NCBI RefSeq assembly: GCF_037113415.1
Contig: NZ_CP146608.1
Coordinates: forward strand, 1,384,501 to 1,448,500
DNA: 64,000 nucleotides
Reading direction: 5' to 3'
Source: Devosia sp. XK-2
GTDB lineage: Bacteria > Pseudomonadota > Alphaproteobacteria > Rhizobiales > Devosiaceae
How positions within the stretch are numbered: the first letter of the stretch is position 1; each line of letters begins with the position of its first letter. The notes beneath the pieces are model-generated. The model did no database searches, was not told where the DNA came from, and saw only the letters and a program-made list of their open reading frames with translations. This document shows, one piece after another, positions 55,091 through 63,981 of this stretch. The position numbers and the translations under genes are program-made.

Positions 55091-56326
55091 ATGACAAAAG
55101 CAGCCGTCGATCAATCGCAGACCGGCACTTCTCTGTGGACGCACCTGACTTCCTGGCTGGTGGAACAAGTTGGCGTTTCGCTTATCGGCAAGCCGATGCA
55201 CGGCTCGCTGACCGTGATCTTTCCCAATGGGCGCACCCGCACGGTGGGGCAGGGCAATTCAGGCGAGCACGCCACGCTACGCCTCAATAATCTCAATGTT
55301 ATTTCCGAGGCCATGCAGCGCGGCACGGTGGGTTTTGCTGCCGCCTACATGAACGGCGATATCGAATCGGACGACCTGACGGCCCTGTTCCGCTTCTTCC
55401 TGCAAAACCGCGACATGTTCGATGCTGCCGGCAAGGGCTTCTTCCGCCGTGCCGCGGGCGATCTGCATTACCACATTTCGCGCCGCAACACGCTTGAGGG
55501 GGCCAAGAAGAACATTGCCGAGCACTATGACCTCGGCAATGACTTCTACGGTCAGTGGCTAGACCCCTCCATGACCTATTCCTCGGCGGTCTTTACCTCG
55601 GGTGACCAGAGCCTGGAGGAGGCCCAACTCGCCAAATACCGGCGAGTTGCCGACATGGCCGGCATTACCGAAGGCTCCTCAGTGCTCGAGATCGGCTGCG
55701 GCTGGGGCGGCTTCGCGGAAACCGTTGCGCGCGACTACAAGGCCAATCTGCGCGGCATCACACTATCCGCCGAACAGCTCAAATTCGGCCTGGAGCGATT
55801 GTCACGGCAGGGGCTCGACCAATATGCCACCCTTGTCTTCGAAGACTATCGCCACACGCAGGGCCAGTTCGACCATATCGGCTCCATCGAGATGATCGAG
55901 GCCGTGGGCGAGGATAATTGGCCTAGTTATTTCCAGACCTTGCATGACCGGCTCAAGCCCGGCGGCACCGCGGCCATCCAGGCCATCACCATCCGCGAGG
56001 AAGATTTCGACGGCTACCGCTCGGGCCCCGATTTTATCCAGCGCTACATCTTCCCCGGCGGCATGCTGCTGACCAAAACAGTCATGAAGGAATTTGGCGA
56101 GCGCTATGGGCTGGTCCTGGAACAGGTCGAGACATTTGGTCAGTCCTATGCCCGCACGCTGCGCCTGTGGCGTGAGCGCTTCCTGGAACGCTGGCCCATG
56201 ATCGCGCCGCTTGGCTACGACGATTACTTCAAGCGCAAATGGGTCTATTACCTTTCCTATTGCGAGGCCGGATTTGCCGAAGGTTCAATCGATGTCGGCA
56301 TCTATCAGTATCGGCGTCCCGCCTAG
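55091..56326 (+). CDS. cfa: Cyclopropane-fatty-acyl-phospholipid synthase
   Basis: A 411-residue SAM-dependent enzyme that methylenates unsaturated acyl chains of membrane phospholipids. Family blocks are AEHYDLGNDFYGQWLDPSMTYSSAVF near 140, the SAM site VLEIGCGWGGFAETVA near 200, and SIEMIEAVGEDNWPSYF near 263. C-terminal FIQRYIFPGGMLLT near 315 is typical. Upstream 227 bases hold no obvious gene. Its product is often a stress or stationary-phase lipid. Confidence 0.94.
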   Translation: MTKAAVDQSQTGTSLWTHLTSWLVEQVGVSLIGKPMHGSLTVIFPNGRTRTVGQGNSGEHATLRLNNLNVISEAMQRGTVGFAAAYMNGDIESDDLTALFRFFLQNRDMFDAAGKGFFRRAAGDLHYHISRRNTLEGAKKNIAEHYDLGNDFYGQWLDPSMTYSSAVFTSGDQSLEEAQLAKYRRVADMAGITEGSSVLEIGCGWGGFAETVARDYKANLRGITLSAEQLKFGLERLSRQGLDQYATLVFEDYRHTQGQFDHIGSIEMIEAVGEDNWPSYFQTLHDRLKPGGTAAIQAITIREEDFDGYRSGPDFIQRYIFPGGMLLTKTVMKEFGERYGLVLEQVETFGQSYARTLRLWRERFLERWPMIAPLGYDDYFKRKWVYYLSYCEAGFAEGSIDVGIYQYRRPA

Positions 56327-56400
56327 CCGGAGCGAAGCGGCCGGCGGGCGCGGTGCATCCAGGCTAGGGCGCTCCAAATCCTCGCCGACAGCCATAAACA

Positions 56401-56415
56401 TGACTTGACCGCTCA
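56401..56415. promoter_or_regulatory. Candidate iron-responsive operator before the siderophore ABC operon
   Basis: TGACTTGACCGCTCA fits TGA-N9-TCA (RirA/IRO-like), 38 bases before the binding-protein start. It is the second such site ahead of an iron-uptake gene in this window. Confidence 0.4.
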
Positions 56416-56453
56416 TCTTAGCAGGGTTAGGGAACGGCCATTGCTAAAACCTG

Positions 56454-57410
56454 ATGGTCAGAATCATGTTTCGTGTTCCCGCTCTTGTTCTTGCCTTGCT
56501 TTCTGCCTCGGTGCTTCCGGTCGCGGCGCAGAGCTGGACCTATACGGGTGGCGATGGGCAGACCGTGACCCTGGACGAGCAACCGGTCCGCATCATCGCG
56601 AGCCAGGACGCGGCGGCCGGCCTTATTCCGCTCGGCATCAGGCCGGTCGGCATTTATGCCGATAGCGCCGTCACTGAAGCCAAGGCTTTGCAGGGGCTCG
56701 ATCTCACCGGCATCGAGATCGTCGGGCAGGCATGGGGCGAAGTGGACATTGAAAAGGCGGCGGCGCTCGAGCCCGACCTGATTGTCGCCGAATTCTGGCC
56801 CCTCGAAACGACCTGGTCGGGCGGCGACGATGTCGTTACGGCGCTCGGCCCGCTGGCGCCAATCACTGGCCCGGAACAGGGCGCCTCCATTCTCACCCTC
56901 ATCCAAGACTACGAGGCCCTGGCGCAAAGCTTGGGCGCTGATTTATCCGCCCCGGAAATCGCTACCGAAAAGGCGGGCTTTGAAACTGCTCTGGGCGACT
57001 TCAAGTCAGCTCTAGCCGCCAAGCCTGGTCTGACCGCCCTGGCAGTCTGGGCCGGAGAAGATGCACTCTACGTGGCTGCCACCGAGGGCGCGTCCGAACT
57101 GATGGATTTTGCCAATTGGGGCCTCGATCTGATCGATCCGGAAGTTGCGGATGACCGCGGCTATTGGGAAACGCTGTCCTGGGAGCACGCCGACAAATAT
57201 CAACCTGACCTGATCATGGTGGACAACCGCTCCGCTACGACCATGGAAACGGCGCTGGCCCAGCCGACCTGGACGCTGATGAAGGCTGCCGGAGCCGGTC
57301 AGGTCACCGACTGGCCCGCCTTCTGGCTACGTAACTACGCCGCCTATGCCGACGCGCTCACTGAACTGACCGCAGCGATCAACGCGGCCGCCCCTGATTT
57401 GGCTCCCTGA
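56454..57410 (+). CDS. Iron-siderophore ABC transporter substrate-binding protein
   Basis: A 318-residue periplasmic protein with a Sec signal peptide ending PVAAQS. The class III fold shows in EQPVRIIASQDAAAGLIPLGIRPVGIY near 43 and ALEPDLIVAEFWPLE near 105; EHADKYQPDLIMVDNR near 248 is typical of FepB/FhuD-like proteins. It is the first gene of an SBP-permease-permease-ATPase operon with gaps of 9, -4 and 15 bases. ATG 56454 or 56466 could be the true start. Confidence 0.9.
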   Translation: MVRIMFRVPALVLALLSASVLPVAAQSWTYTGGDGQTVTLDEQPVRIIASQDAAAGLIPLGIRPVGIYADSAVTEAKALQGLDLTGIEIVGQAWGEVDIEKAAALEPDLIVAEFWPLETTWSGGDDVVTALGPLAPITGPEQGASILTLIQDYEALAQSLGADLSAPEIATEKAGFETALGDFKSALAAKPGLTALAVWAGEDALYVAATEGASELMDFANWGLDLIDPEVADDRGYWETLSWEHADKYQPDLIMVDNRSATTMETALAQPTWTLMKAAGAGQVTDWPAFWLRNYAAYADALTELTAAINAAAPDLAP

Positions 57411-57419
57411 TTATTAGGA

Positions 57420-58448
57420 ATGGCGGCGACAGTAGGCAATCGCGCGACTAAGGCGGCCCGGCTGACATTTGGGCTGCTGCTGCTTGGCCTGATTTTGTCA
57501 GTCATTGCTCTGCTCTCGCTGACTATAGGCGCTCGCGCCATTCCTCTCGAAAATGTCTGGGTGGCGCTCATCGCTTTCGATCCCAACGCGGCCGAGCACC
57601 GCATCATCTGGGACCTGCGTCTCCCGCGGACCATTGTGGGTCTCATGGTCGGCGCCGCGCTCGGTCTGGCCGGTGGAGTGTTGCAGGGCGCAACCCGCAA
57701 TCCCTTGGCCGATCCATCCATTCTTGGCATCCACGCAGGCGCCTCTCTGGCCGTTGTCTTGGGCGTTGCCCTTTTGGGCATGAGCCATCTCTCGACCTAT
57801 GTTTGGCTTGCGTTCGCCGGGGCGGGGGTCGCCATGTTGGTTGTGTATTCTGTGGCCGCATTGGGCCGCGAAGGCGCAACACCAATCAAGCTCGCCTTGG
57901 CTGGTGCCGCCATCACCGCCGTTCTCCAGTCCATCATCAACGCCGTGCTACTCACCAGCCCGCGCACGCTCGACGAAGTCCGTTTCTGGCAGGTTGGCTC
58001 GCTGTCTGGGCGCACCTTGGACATTGCCCTGCAGGTGGCACCTTTTCTTTTTGTCGGCGCCGTATTGGCCCTGGCAACAGCGCGCTTGCTGGACGGTCTC
58101 TCCATGGGTGACGACATTGCCCAGGCCCTCGGCCAGCGCATTGGCCTTTCGCGCGGTCTGGCTGGGCTTGCCGCCGTCATCCTCGCCGGCGCCAGCACCG
58201 CGGCCGCAGGCCCCATTGCCTTTGTGGGACTTACCGTGCCGCATATGGCTCGCGCCATTACCGGCCCCGCTTATCGCTGGATTTTGCCCTATTCCATGCT
58301 GCTGGCGCCCATCCTGCTGCTCGGTGCCGACGTGCTGGGCCGTGTCATCGCTCCGCCCGGCGAAGTGCAGGTGGGCATCGTGACCGCTTTTCTGGGCGCG
58401 CCGTTCTTCATCGCGCTGGTCCGGCGCCGCAAACTGGCCGCGCTATGA
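57420..58448 (+). CDS. Iron-siderophore ABC transporter permease (FecCD family), first subunit
   Basis: A 342-residue membrane protein with about nine to ten helices. FecCD signatures are RLPRTIVGLMVGAALGLAGGVLQGATRNPLADPSILGIHAGAS split over residues 64-105 and the coupling helix FVGLTVPHMARAITGPAYRWILP near 265. Its stop overlaps the next permease by 4 bases (ATGA). It forms the inner-membrane channel with the next gene product. Confidence 0.93.
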   Translation: MAATVGNRATKAARLTFGLLLLGLILSVIALLSLTIGARAIPLENVWVALIAFDPNAAEHRIIWDLRLPRTIVGLMVGAALGLAGGVLQGATRNPLADPSILGIHAGASLAVVLGVALLGMSHLSTYVWLAFAGAGVAMLVVYSVAALGREGATPIKLALAGAAITAVLQSIINAVLLTSPRTLDEVRFWQVGSLSGRTLDIALQVAPFLFVGAVLALATARLLDGLSMGDDIAQALGQRIGLSRGLAGLAAVILAGASTAAAGPIAFVGLTVPHMARAITGPAYRWILPYSMLLAPILLLGADVLGRVIAPPGEVQVGIVTAFLGAPFFIALVRRRKLAAL

Positions 58449-59497
58449 GCGTGCTTCCCGACGTCTCGCGCATTGTTGCGGTCCGCCAGTCGGAAGCTAC
58501 ACGCCGCACCGTCGTCTCGCTGGGCCTGGTGGCTGCGCTGCTGGCAGCCTTCGTGCTGGCCCTTTACCTTGGCGATTTTCCGGTGCCGCCTTCAGGCATC
58601 GTTCAGTCGCTGCTTTCGCCATTCACTGGCCTCGCCGATCGCGGCGTCGATTTCATCGTTCTGCAGGTCCGCCTGCCGCGGGCCATTCTGGCTATCCTGT
58701 CCGGCGGCGCCTTCGCCCTCGCCGGAATCATTTTCCAAACACTTCTGCGTAACCCCTTGGCCAGTCCCGATATTATCGGCATCGCCCATGGTGCCAGCGC
58801 CGCCGCCGTCTTCTGTATCATCACTCTGGGCTGGTCGGGCGTGGCCGTGTCCTTCGGCGCCTTTGGCGGTGCGGTTCTCACGGCCCTGGCCATTTATCTC
58901 CTCGCCTGGCGCAATGGCGTTACCGCCTTCCGTGTTGTCCTGATCGGCATCGGCATGGCGGCCATGCTCGCCGCCACCATTTCCTATCTGTTCACCCGCG
59001 CTCGTCTTAACGAGGTGCAACAGGCCATGGCCTGGCTCGTGGGCAGCCTCAATGCTGCGCGCCCCGGCGACTCTATTGTCTTGGCTGGCGCCATGCTGGT
59101 CTTGGTGCCACTATTGATCGGGCTGGTGCGCGTCCTCGACGCGATGGAACTGGGCGAAGATACTGCGCGCGCCCTCGGCGCGCCGGTCGAATGGACCCGC
59201 CTTGGCCTGATGCTGGTGGCCGTGGGTTTTGCCGCATTCGCTACCGCCGCTGTCGGACCGGTCGGATTTGTCGCCTTCGTTTCGGGCCCGTTGGCGCGCG
59301 GCCTGCTCAAAGGGGCAGGGCGCGGCTTTCCGCAAGCGGCGCTGATGGGCGCCCTGGTCATGCTGCTCTCGGATTTACTGGCCCAACATCTTTTGCCATC
59401 GGTGCAATTGCCCGTCGGTGTCGTCACGGGCGCCTGTGGCGCTCTCTTCCTGCTATGGCTGTTGATGGCCTCAGGCCGGTCCGGCCGCGTCAACTGA
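58445..59497 (+). CDS. Iron-siderophore ABC transporter permease (FecCD family), second subunit
   Basis: A 350-residue permease paralogous to the preceding one: VRLPRAILAILSGGAFALAG near 75, RNPLASPDIIGIAHGAS near 100, and the ATPase-coupling loop FVAFVSGPLARGLLKGAG near 275. Ten helices are expected. Together with the preceding gene it builds a heterodimeric channel. ATPase gene follows after 15 bases. Confidence 0.93.
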   Translation: MSVLPDVSRIVAVRQSEATRRTVVSLGLVAALLAAFVLALYLGDFPVPPSGIVQSLLSPFTGLADRGVDFIVLQVRLPRAILAILSGGAFALAGIIFQTLLRNPLASPDIIGIAHGASAAAVFCIITLGWSGVAVSFGAFGGAVLTALAIYLLAWRNGVTAFRVVLIGIGMAAMLAATISYLFTRARLNEVQQAMAWLVGSLNAARPGDSIVLAGAMLVLVPLLIGLVRVLDAMELGEDTARALGAPVEWTRLGLMLVAVGFAAFATAAVGPVGFVAFVSGPLARGLLKGAGRGFPQAALMGALVMLLSDLLAQHLLPSVQLPVGVVTGACGALFLLWLLMASGRSGRVN

Positions 59498-59512
59498 TTT
59501 CGGGATCTGACC

Positions 59513-60325
59513 ATGTCTGCAAATCACCAGCTTCTCGCCGCCGGCCTCGATCTTGCCTATGGCGAACGCCAGATAGTCTCGAGCCTCGATCTGACCCTGC
59601 CGCCTGGCAAGCTCACAGCCATCGTCGGCGCCAACGCTTGCGGCAAGTCCACGTTGCTACGAGGTCTGGCCCGCCTGCTGATACCGACGCGTGGCGCTGT
59701 CTATCTCGATGGCAAGCCCATCCATCAATTGCCGACACGCGATGTTGCAACCGTGCTCGGTGTCCTGCCGCAAAGCCCCGTCGCTCCAGACGCCATTTCC
59801 GTGACAGATCTGGTGGGCCGTGGCCGCTATCCACACCAGGGCTGGTTTCGTCGTTGGACGCCTGAAGACGACGCGGCTGTTGCCGAGGCGCTGGTCGCCA
59901 CCGACACTGCCGAACTGGCCGATCGCCCTGTTGACGAGCTCTCCGGTGGTCAGCGCCAGCGCGTCTGGATTGCCATGGCTTTGGCGCAGCAAACCGATCT
60001 GCTTCTGCTCGACGAACCCACGACTTTTCTCGACATCAATCACCAGGTGGAAGTGCTTGACCTGCTGACCGACCTCGTCAGGCATCGCGGCCGTACCGTG
60101 GTCGTGGTGCTGCATGATTTGAACCTTGCCTGCCGCTATGCCGACCACCTTGTGGCCATGAAGGCGGGCAAAATCGTCGCGGCGGGCCGGCCTATAGACG
60201 TGGTCACCCAGGCCGTCGTGAAAGACGTTTTCGGCATGACCTCGCATATTATGCTCGATCCGGTCTCCAACACGCCGATGATCGTGCCTATTGGCCGGCA
60301 CCATGTCGAAAAGGCGGCGGCCTGA
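59513..60325 (+). CDS. Iron-siderophore ABC transporter ATP-binding protein (FecE/FepC-like)
   Basis: A 270-residue ABC ATPase. Walker A is VGANACGKSTLLRGL near 40, with an unusual Ala-Cys in place of the more common Asn-Gly/Gly-Ser. The signature motif is ELSGGQRQRVWIAMALAQ near 145, Walker B LLLLDEPTTFLDI near 165, and the H-loop VVVVLHDLNLACRYAD near 200. Complete. It energises import through the two permeases upstream. Confidence 0.94.
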   Translation: MSANHQLLAAGLDLAYGERQIVSSLDLTLPPGKLTAIVGANACGKSTLLRGLARLLIPTRGAVYLDGKPIHQLPTRDVATVLGVLPQSPVAPDAISVTDLVGRGRYPHQGWFRRWTPEDDAAVAEALVATDTAELADRPVDELSGGQRQRVWIAMALAQQTDLLLLDEPTTFLDINHQVEVLDLLTDLVRHRGRTVVVVLHDLNLACRYADHLVAMKAGKIVAAGRPIDVVTQAVVKDVFGMTSHIMLDPVSNTPMIVPIGRHHVEKAAA

Positions 60326-60342
60326 ACGTGTCTGCAGGGTCG

Positions 60343-60987
60343 CTAGCTCGACAATCTATCGATCCACCGCGCCACTTCACTTGCCATGGTTCGCAAATGG
60401 TCCGCCGCAGAATAGCCGGAAATGGTCTTGCGTGGTTTGAGGTCATGGTCGCCATCCTCCAGCCAGATAAGTCCGATCTGCGACGACAGCTCATAGTGCG
60501 CAACCTCGTCCCTGGTGCCGAACTCGTCCCGCGCGCCTTGAATGAGCAGGGCAGGGGTTCGCAGGCCCTCCAGATGCGCTGTCCGTAATTGCTCCGGCTT
60601 GCCGAGCGGATGAAACGGATAACCAAGGCATGCTAGGCCCGCAATACGTCCCGCCGCAAAGAGCTCGTCGGCTATCATGCTCGCCACCCGGCCGCCCATC
60701 GACTTACCGCCGATGATCAATGGGCCATTCGTCCGCCCGAGTTCATATACAGCGGCTCGATATTCCGGCATCAATTTCTCGGCCTTGGGCGGCGGCTTGC
60801 GTCCGTCACCGCTCCGCCGAGCGGCCATATAGCCGAATTCGAACCGTGCGATCCGGAGGCCCTGCTCGGCCAGAGCCTTGGCGGCGGCAGTCATCGATGC
60901 AGAGTCCATGGGCGCTCCGGCGCCATGCGCCAACAGCAAGGTTGCCGCCGCCTCTTCCGGGCCGTCAAAGAGAAATTCTATTGCCAT
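60343..60987 (-). CDS. Alpha/beta hydrolase (KANL3/Tex30-like serine hydrolase)
   Basis: A 214-residue cytoplasmic hydrolase. The oxyanion region TLLLAHGAGAPMDS near 17, the nucleophile elbow IGGKSMGGRVAS near 92, Asp in IQGARDEFG and His in EDGDHDLKP near 180 form a full triad. The substrate is unknown. It faces the iron transporter genes and is divergent from dinB. Confidence 0.88.
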   Translation of the reverse strand: MAIEFLFDGPEEAAATLLLAHGAGAPMDSASMTAAAKALAEQGLRIARFEFGYMAARRSGDGRKPPPKAEKLMPEYRAAVYELGRTNGPLIIGGKSMGGRVASMIADELFAAGRIAGLACLGYPFHPLGKPEQLRTAHLEGLRTPALLIQGARDEFGTRDEVAHYELSSQIGLIWLEDGDHDLKPRKTISGYSAADHLRTMASEVARWIDRLSS

Positions 60988-61083
60988 GTCCTCTCAGCCC
61001 TCGGCCGGTCCCTGCGGTCGTCCATCCATCGCCCGGTCTGGTGTGCCATTCCGATCCAGCCATTGACAATAGCGGTCGCGACA

Positions 61084-61098
61084 GAACAAAATAAGAAC
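61084..61098. promoter_or_regulatory. LexA (SOS) box of dinB
   Basis: GAACAAAATAAGAAC is a perfect GAAC-N7-GAAC direct repeat, the alphaproteobacterial SOS box. It ends 21 bases before the dinB start, so LexA should repress it. Confidence 0.85.
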
Positions 61099-61119
61099 AC
61101 ATATCGCATAGGTGACGCC

Positions 61120-62406
61120 ATGGCTGCCGCGGCGACCATTCTTCATGCCGATCTCGACTCCTTCTATGCCTCGGTCGAGCAATTGCTGAATCCGGATTTG
61201 CGCGGCAAGGCTATGGCCGTTGGGGGCGGGGTCGTGCTCGCCGCGTCTTACCAGGCTAAGGCTTTCGGCGTGCGTGGCGGCATGTCCGGGCGCCGCGCGC
61301 GTGAACTGTGCCCGCACCTCATCTTCACCCCCGGCCACTTTGACCAATATCAGCGACTGGGTGACGCCGCGATTGCCGTCATGCGCGATTTTACCCCGCT
61401 GGTGGAACGCATCTCCATTGACGAGGCCTTTGCCGATGTCGCTGGCTGCACCCATCTTTTTGGCCCGCCCGAGGAGATTGCCGCGACCATCCGCCGGCGT
61501 GTGCGCGACGAATTGGGCTTGCCTATTTCGGTCGGCGTAGCACGTACCAAACACTTGGCAAAGGTCGCCTCCCAGGTGGCGAAGCCCGACGGGCTTGTCG
61601 TGGTCCGCCCTGGTACCGAACTCGAATTCCTGCACGATCTGCCCGTGGGCCTTATGTGGGGTGTTGGGCCGGTCACCGAGGCGCGGCTCAAGCAGGAGGG
61701 CATTGCGACAATCGGCCAATTGGCCAGTACGCCTGGCAAGTCTCTGCGCGGTCTGCTGGGCGAGGCCCTGGGCGAAAAGTTGTCCGATCTGGCCTGGGAC
61801 CGCGACACCCGCGCTGTCGAAACCCGCCAAAGCGCCCGTTCTGTCGGCGCCCAGTCCGCACTCGGCCGCAGGCCGGCCACGGAGGCCACCTATAAGCCGA
61901 CCCTGCGTTACCTGGCCGACCGCATCACCGCGCGCTTGCGCGCCAAGGGACTGGCTGGCCGCACGATTACCGTGCGCATCCGCTTTGCCGATATGCGTGC
62001 CATCACCCGCTCGCATACCCTTGACGCGCCGGTTTCTGCCACTCTCATCGTCGCCGAAATTGCCGAGGAGTTGGTACGTGTGGCGCTTGGTGAGCACGCA
62101 CAAGAAAAGGTTATTACTCTTCTCGCCATCTCCGTTTCACATATCGGCGCACAGCCTCATCTCCAGCTCGAATTGCCCCTGGACCTTGATGATGAACGAC
62201 ATCGACCCGGCACTCGCCGGGGCGCGGCTCGCTTCTCCGCCGACCAGGCCATGGACAGGGCGCGCGCGCGTTTCGGCCGCCAGGCCATCGGCTACGCCAT
62301 TACCCAACTCGAACGACCGAAATCCGTGCCCGACGCCTTCCGCGAACTGGCCGAGAAAAGCTTGGCGCCGTCCCATCGGGCAAACCTCTCCAGCGGAGAG
62401 GTTTGA
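61120..62406 (+). CDS. dinB: DNA polymerase IV
   Basis: A 428-residue Y-family translesion polymerase. Catalytic carboxylates lie in ILHADLDSFYASVEQ near 10 and RISIDEAFADVAG near 105. The steric-gate region and thumb (SVGVARTKHLAKVASQVAKPDG) are normal. The ATG at 61120 gives the family start; the frame is open upstream. C-terminal residues 350-428 form the little finger and a tail that replaces the usual beta-clamp motif, which I do not see clearly. SOS-regulated through the box at 61084. Confidence 0.95.
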   Translation: MAAAATILHADLDSFYASVEQLLNPDLRGKAMAVGGGVVLAASYQAKAFGVRGGMSGRRARELCPHLIFTPGHFDQYQRLGDAAIAVMRDFTPLVERISIDEAFADVAGCTHLFGPPEEIAATIRRRVRDELGLPISVGVARTKHLAKVASQVAKPDGLVVVRPGTELEFLHDLPVGLMWGVGPVTEARLKQEGIATIGQLASTPGKSLRGLLGEALGEKLSDLAWDRDTRAVETRQSARSVGAQSALGRRPATEATYKPTLRYLADRITARLRAKGLAGRTITVRIRFADMRAITRSHTLDAPVSATLIVAEIAEELVRVALGEHAQEKVITLLAISVSHIGAQPHLQLELPLDLDDERHRPGTRRGAARFSADQAMDRARARFGRQAIGYAITQLERPKSVPDAFRELAEKSLAPSHRANLSSGEV

Positions 62407-62428
62407 GGCGCTTCGAAGACACTTGGCA

Positions 62429-62465
62429 TTGACTTGAAGGGCTCCAGTGGAGCCCTTCAAGTCAA
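62429..62465. repeat. 37-base perfect palindrome after dinB
   Basis: Two perfect 18-base arms (62429-62446 and 62448-62465) flank a single G. It is too perfect to be chance. There is no T-run on either strand, so it is a poor terminator. It could be an RNA hairpin, a protein site, or an insertion scar. Confidence 0.75.
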
Positions 62466-62466
62466 G

Positions 62467-62491
62467 AAGGCCATGAGAGCCACGCTCGAAC
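62467..62491 (+). repeat. Imperfect direct repeat, copy 1 (before GFA gene)
   Basis: 25 bases starting AAGGCCATGAGAGCC, 21 of which match the copy at 63029-63053. The two copies bracket the GFA-family gene. Confidence 0.4.
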
Positions 62492-62603
62492 TGCGAAGAC
62501 GGGCACCCCAACGCCGTCATGGCCAGTCAGTGGGCGAGATAAAAGTTTGCGGCAAAACAGCCCGACGTGCTGAAATTGCTCACTACGCATGCAGGAGGCC
62601 AGG

Positions 62604-63020
62604 ATGAAAGTGGACGGATCGTGCCATTGTGGCGCAATCACATTCGAAGCGGACATCGACCCCGAACGGGTTCGCATTTGTCATTGCACCGATTGCCAGC
62701 AGCTTTCCGGTACCGCTTTCCGGGTTATGGTGCCGTGTCCGGAGAGCCAATTTCATCTCAAAACCGGGGTGCCGAAAATTTACGTGAAGACCGCCGAGAG
62801 TGGCAGGAAGCGGCAACAGGCATTTTGCGCCGAATGCGGTTCTCCAATCTATGCGACTTCCGACGAGCCTGCCGGGTCAAGAAGCCTCGGCCTTCGCGTG
62901 GGCGTCCTGACTCAGAGGCGCGAATTGGCACCAAAACGTCAATTCTGGTACCGATCGGTTCTGCCCTGGTTGCCGCCACTCCCCGGTATCGCCGCAGATG
63001 GAACCGCTTACGGGCAATAG
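62604..63020 (+). CDS. GFA family zinc-binding protein
   Basis: A 138-residue protein of the glutathione-dependent-formaldehyde-activating (GFA) fold. Zinc-binding Cys occur in SCHCGAITFE near 8, ICHCTDCQQLSG near 30 and CAECGSPIYAT near 80, the usual CxC/CxxC arrangement. Some family members bind formaldehyde-glutathione adducts, but most are uncharacterised. ATG 62604 follows AGGAGG; ATG 62589 lies in the ribosome-binding site region and is unlikely. Confidence 0.9.
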   Translation: MKVDGSCHCGAITFEADIDPERVRICHCTDCQQLSGTAFRVMVPCPESQFHLKTGVPKIYVKTAESGRKRQQAFCAECGSPIYATSDEPAGSRSLGLRVGVLTQRRELAPKRQFWYRSVLPWLPPLPGIAADGTAYGQ

Positions 63021-63028
63021 AGACCAGG

Positions 63029-63053
63029 AAGGCCGTGAGGGCCACACCCGAAC
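63029..63053 (+). repeat. Imperfect direct repeat, copy 2 (after GFA gene)
   Basis: 25 bases starting AAGGCCGTGAGGGCC, 21 matching the copy at 62467-62491. It begins 9 bases after the GFA stop. Confidence 0.4.
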
Positions 63054-63125
63054 GCCATTCGTCCTGCAGCGCCTGTTCTGCGGGATTGGCCACCGGCAGC
63101 GGAACGGCCCCAAATTGCCGCCTTC

Positions 63126-63638
63126 TTACTCCGCGAGCAAGGCTGACAATACCGTATCCAGCTCTTCGAACTGTTCGGGATAGGCGCCCGTGCTGCCCGA
63201 TGCGATCGCGGCGTCGAGCGCGTCCTTGGACGGATAAAGGTCGGAAAGAACCAGAAGGGTCTTGCCGTCTTTGTCCGCAAAAGTGGCGGTGGTCACCGAG
63301 CCCTCATCGTTCTCTTCATTCGTCCAGACGAGACGGGTGGGCGGCGTCACCTCGATATATCGGCCGAAAAAGGCCATGGGCTGGTCGAAGTCGGGGTGGC
63401 CGAACACGAAGCGATATGTGCCCCCGGTGCGCACATCCGCCTCGCAGGAGATGAATGTGATGCCGAAGGACTTCGGTGTCCACCAGCGCATCAGCAGTTC
63501 CGGCGTTGTCCAGGCCTCGAAGACCAGACGCGCGGGGCCATCGAAAGTTCGGGTGATGATCAGTTCCCGCTCGGATCGCCTCTCCACATTTGTGCGTTCT
63601 TTTGCCGGGCTTGGTCTATTCGCTTTCATGTCGTCCAT
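63126..63638 (-). CDS. SRPBCC (AHSA1) family protein
   Basis: A 170-residue START/Bet v1-like protein of the AHSA1 group: ELIITRTFDGPARLVFEAWTTPELLMRWWTPK near 25, GGTYRFVFGHP near 72, and FFGRYIEVTPPTRLVWT near 90. The hydrophobic pocket probably binds a small ligand. It is the second gene of an ArsR-SRPBCC pair, overlapping the ArsR gene by 23 bases. Such pairs are common and mostly of unknown role. Confidence 0.88.
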   Translation of the reverse strand: MDDMKANRPSPAKERTNVERRSERELIITRTFDGPARLVFEAWTTPELLMRWWTPKSFGITFISCEADVRTGGTYRFVFGHPDFDQPMAFFGRYIEVTPPTRLVWTNEENDEGSVTTATFADKDGKTLLVLSDLYPSKDALDAAIASGSTGAYPEQFEELDTVLSALLAE

Positions 63639-63981
63639 CGGCTTGTTCCCTCTGTTTCAAGTCGTCAATAACCAGGTCAAGCGCGTCGAAGCGCGCATCC
63701 CAAAGCTGACGATAGCGCTCGATCCAGGCCATCTCTTCCTCCAGCCGGCTTTGCCCAAGCCTGCACTTTCGCACGCGTCCCACCTTCTCGGTGGTCACTA
63801 GTCCTGCCCGCACCAGAACGTCGACATGCTTCTTCATGCCCGTAAGGGTCATGTGGAATCGGTCGGCAAGGTCGCCTATCGAAGCGTCCGAACGGGCAAG
63901 CTGCTCCAGCACGCCGCGCCGCGTGACATCCGACAGCGCGGCAAATGAAATATCGAAACGAGTTTGAGAATACTGAACCAT
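63616..63981 (-). CDS. ArsR family transcriptional regulator
   Basis: A 121-residue winged-helix repressor: FDISFAALSDVTRRGVLEQLARSDASIGDLADRFHMTLTGMKKHVDVLVRAGLVTTEKVGR. No metal-binding Cys are present, so it probably senses something other than metal. The C-terminal helix is a dimerisation segment. It begins at 63981 within the palindrome at 63972-63991, which is likely its own operator. It is co-transcribed with the SRPBCC gene. Confidence 0.9.
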   Translation of the reverse strand: MVQYSQTRFDISFAALSDVTRRGVLEQLARSDASIGDLADRFHMTLTGMKKHVDVLVRAGLVTTEKVGRVRKCRLGQSRLEEEMAWIERYRQLWDARFDALDLVIDDLKQREQADGRHESE

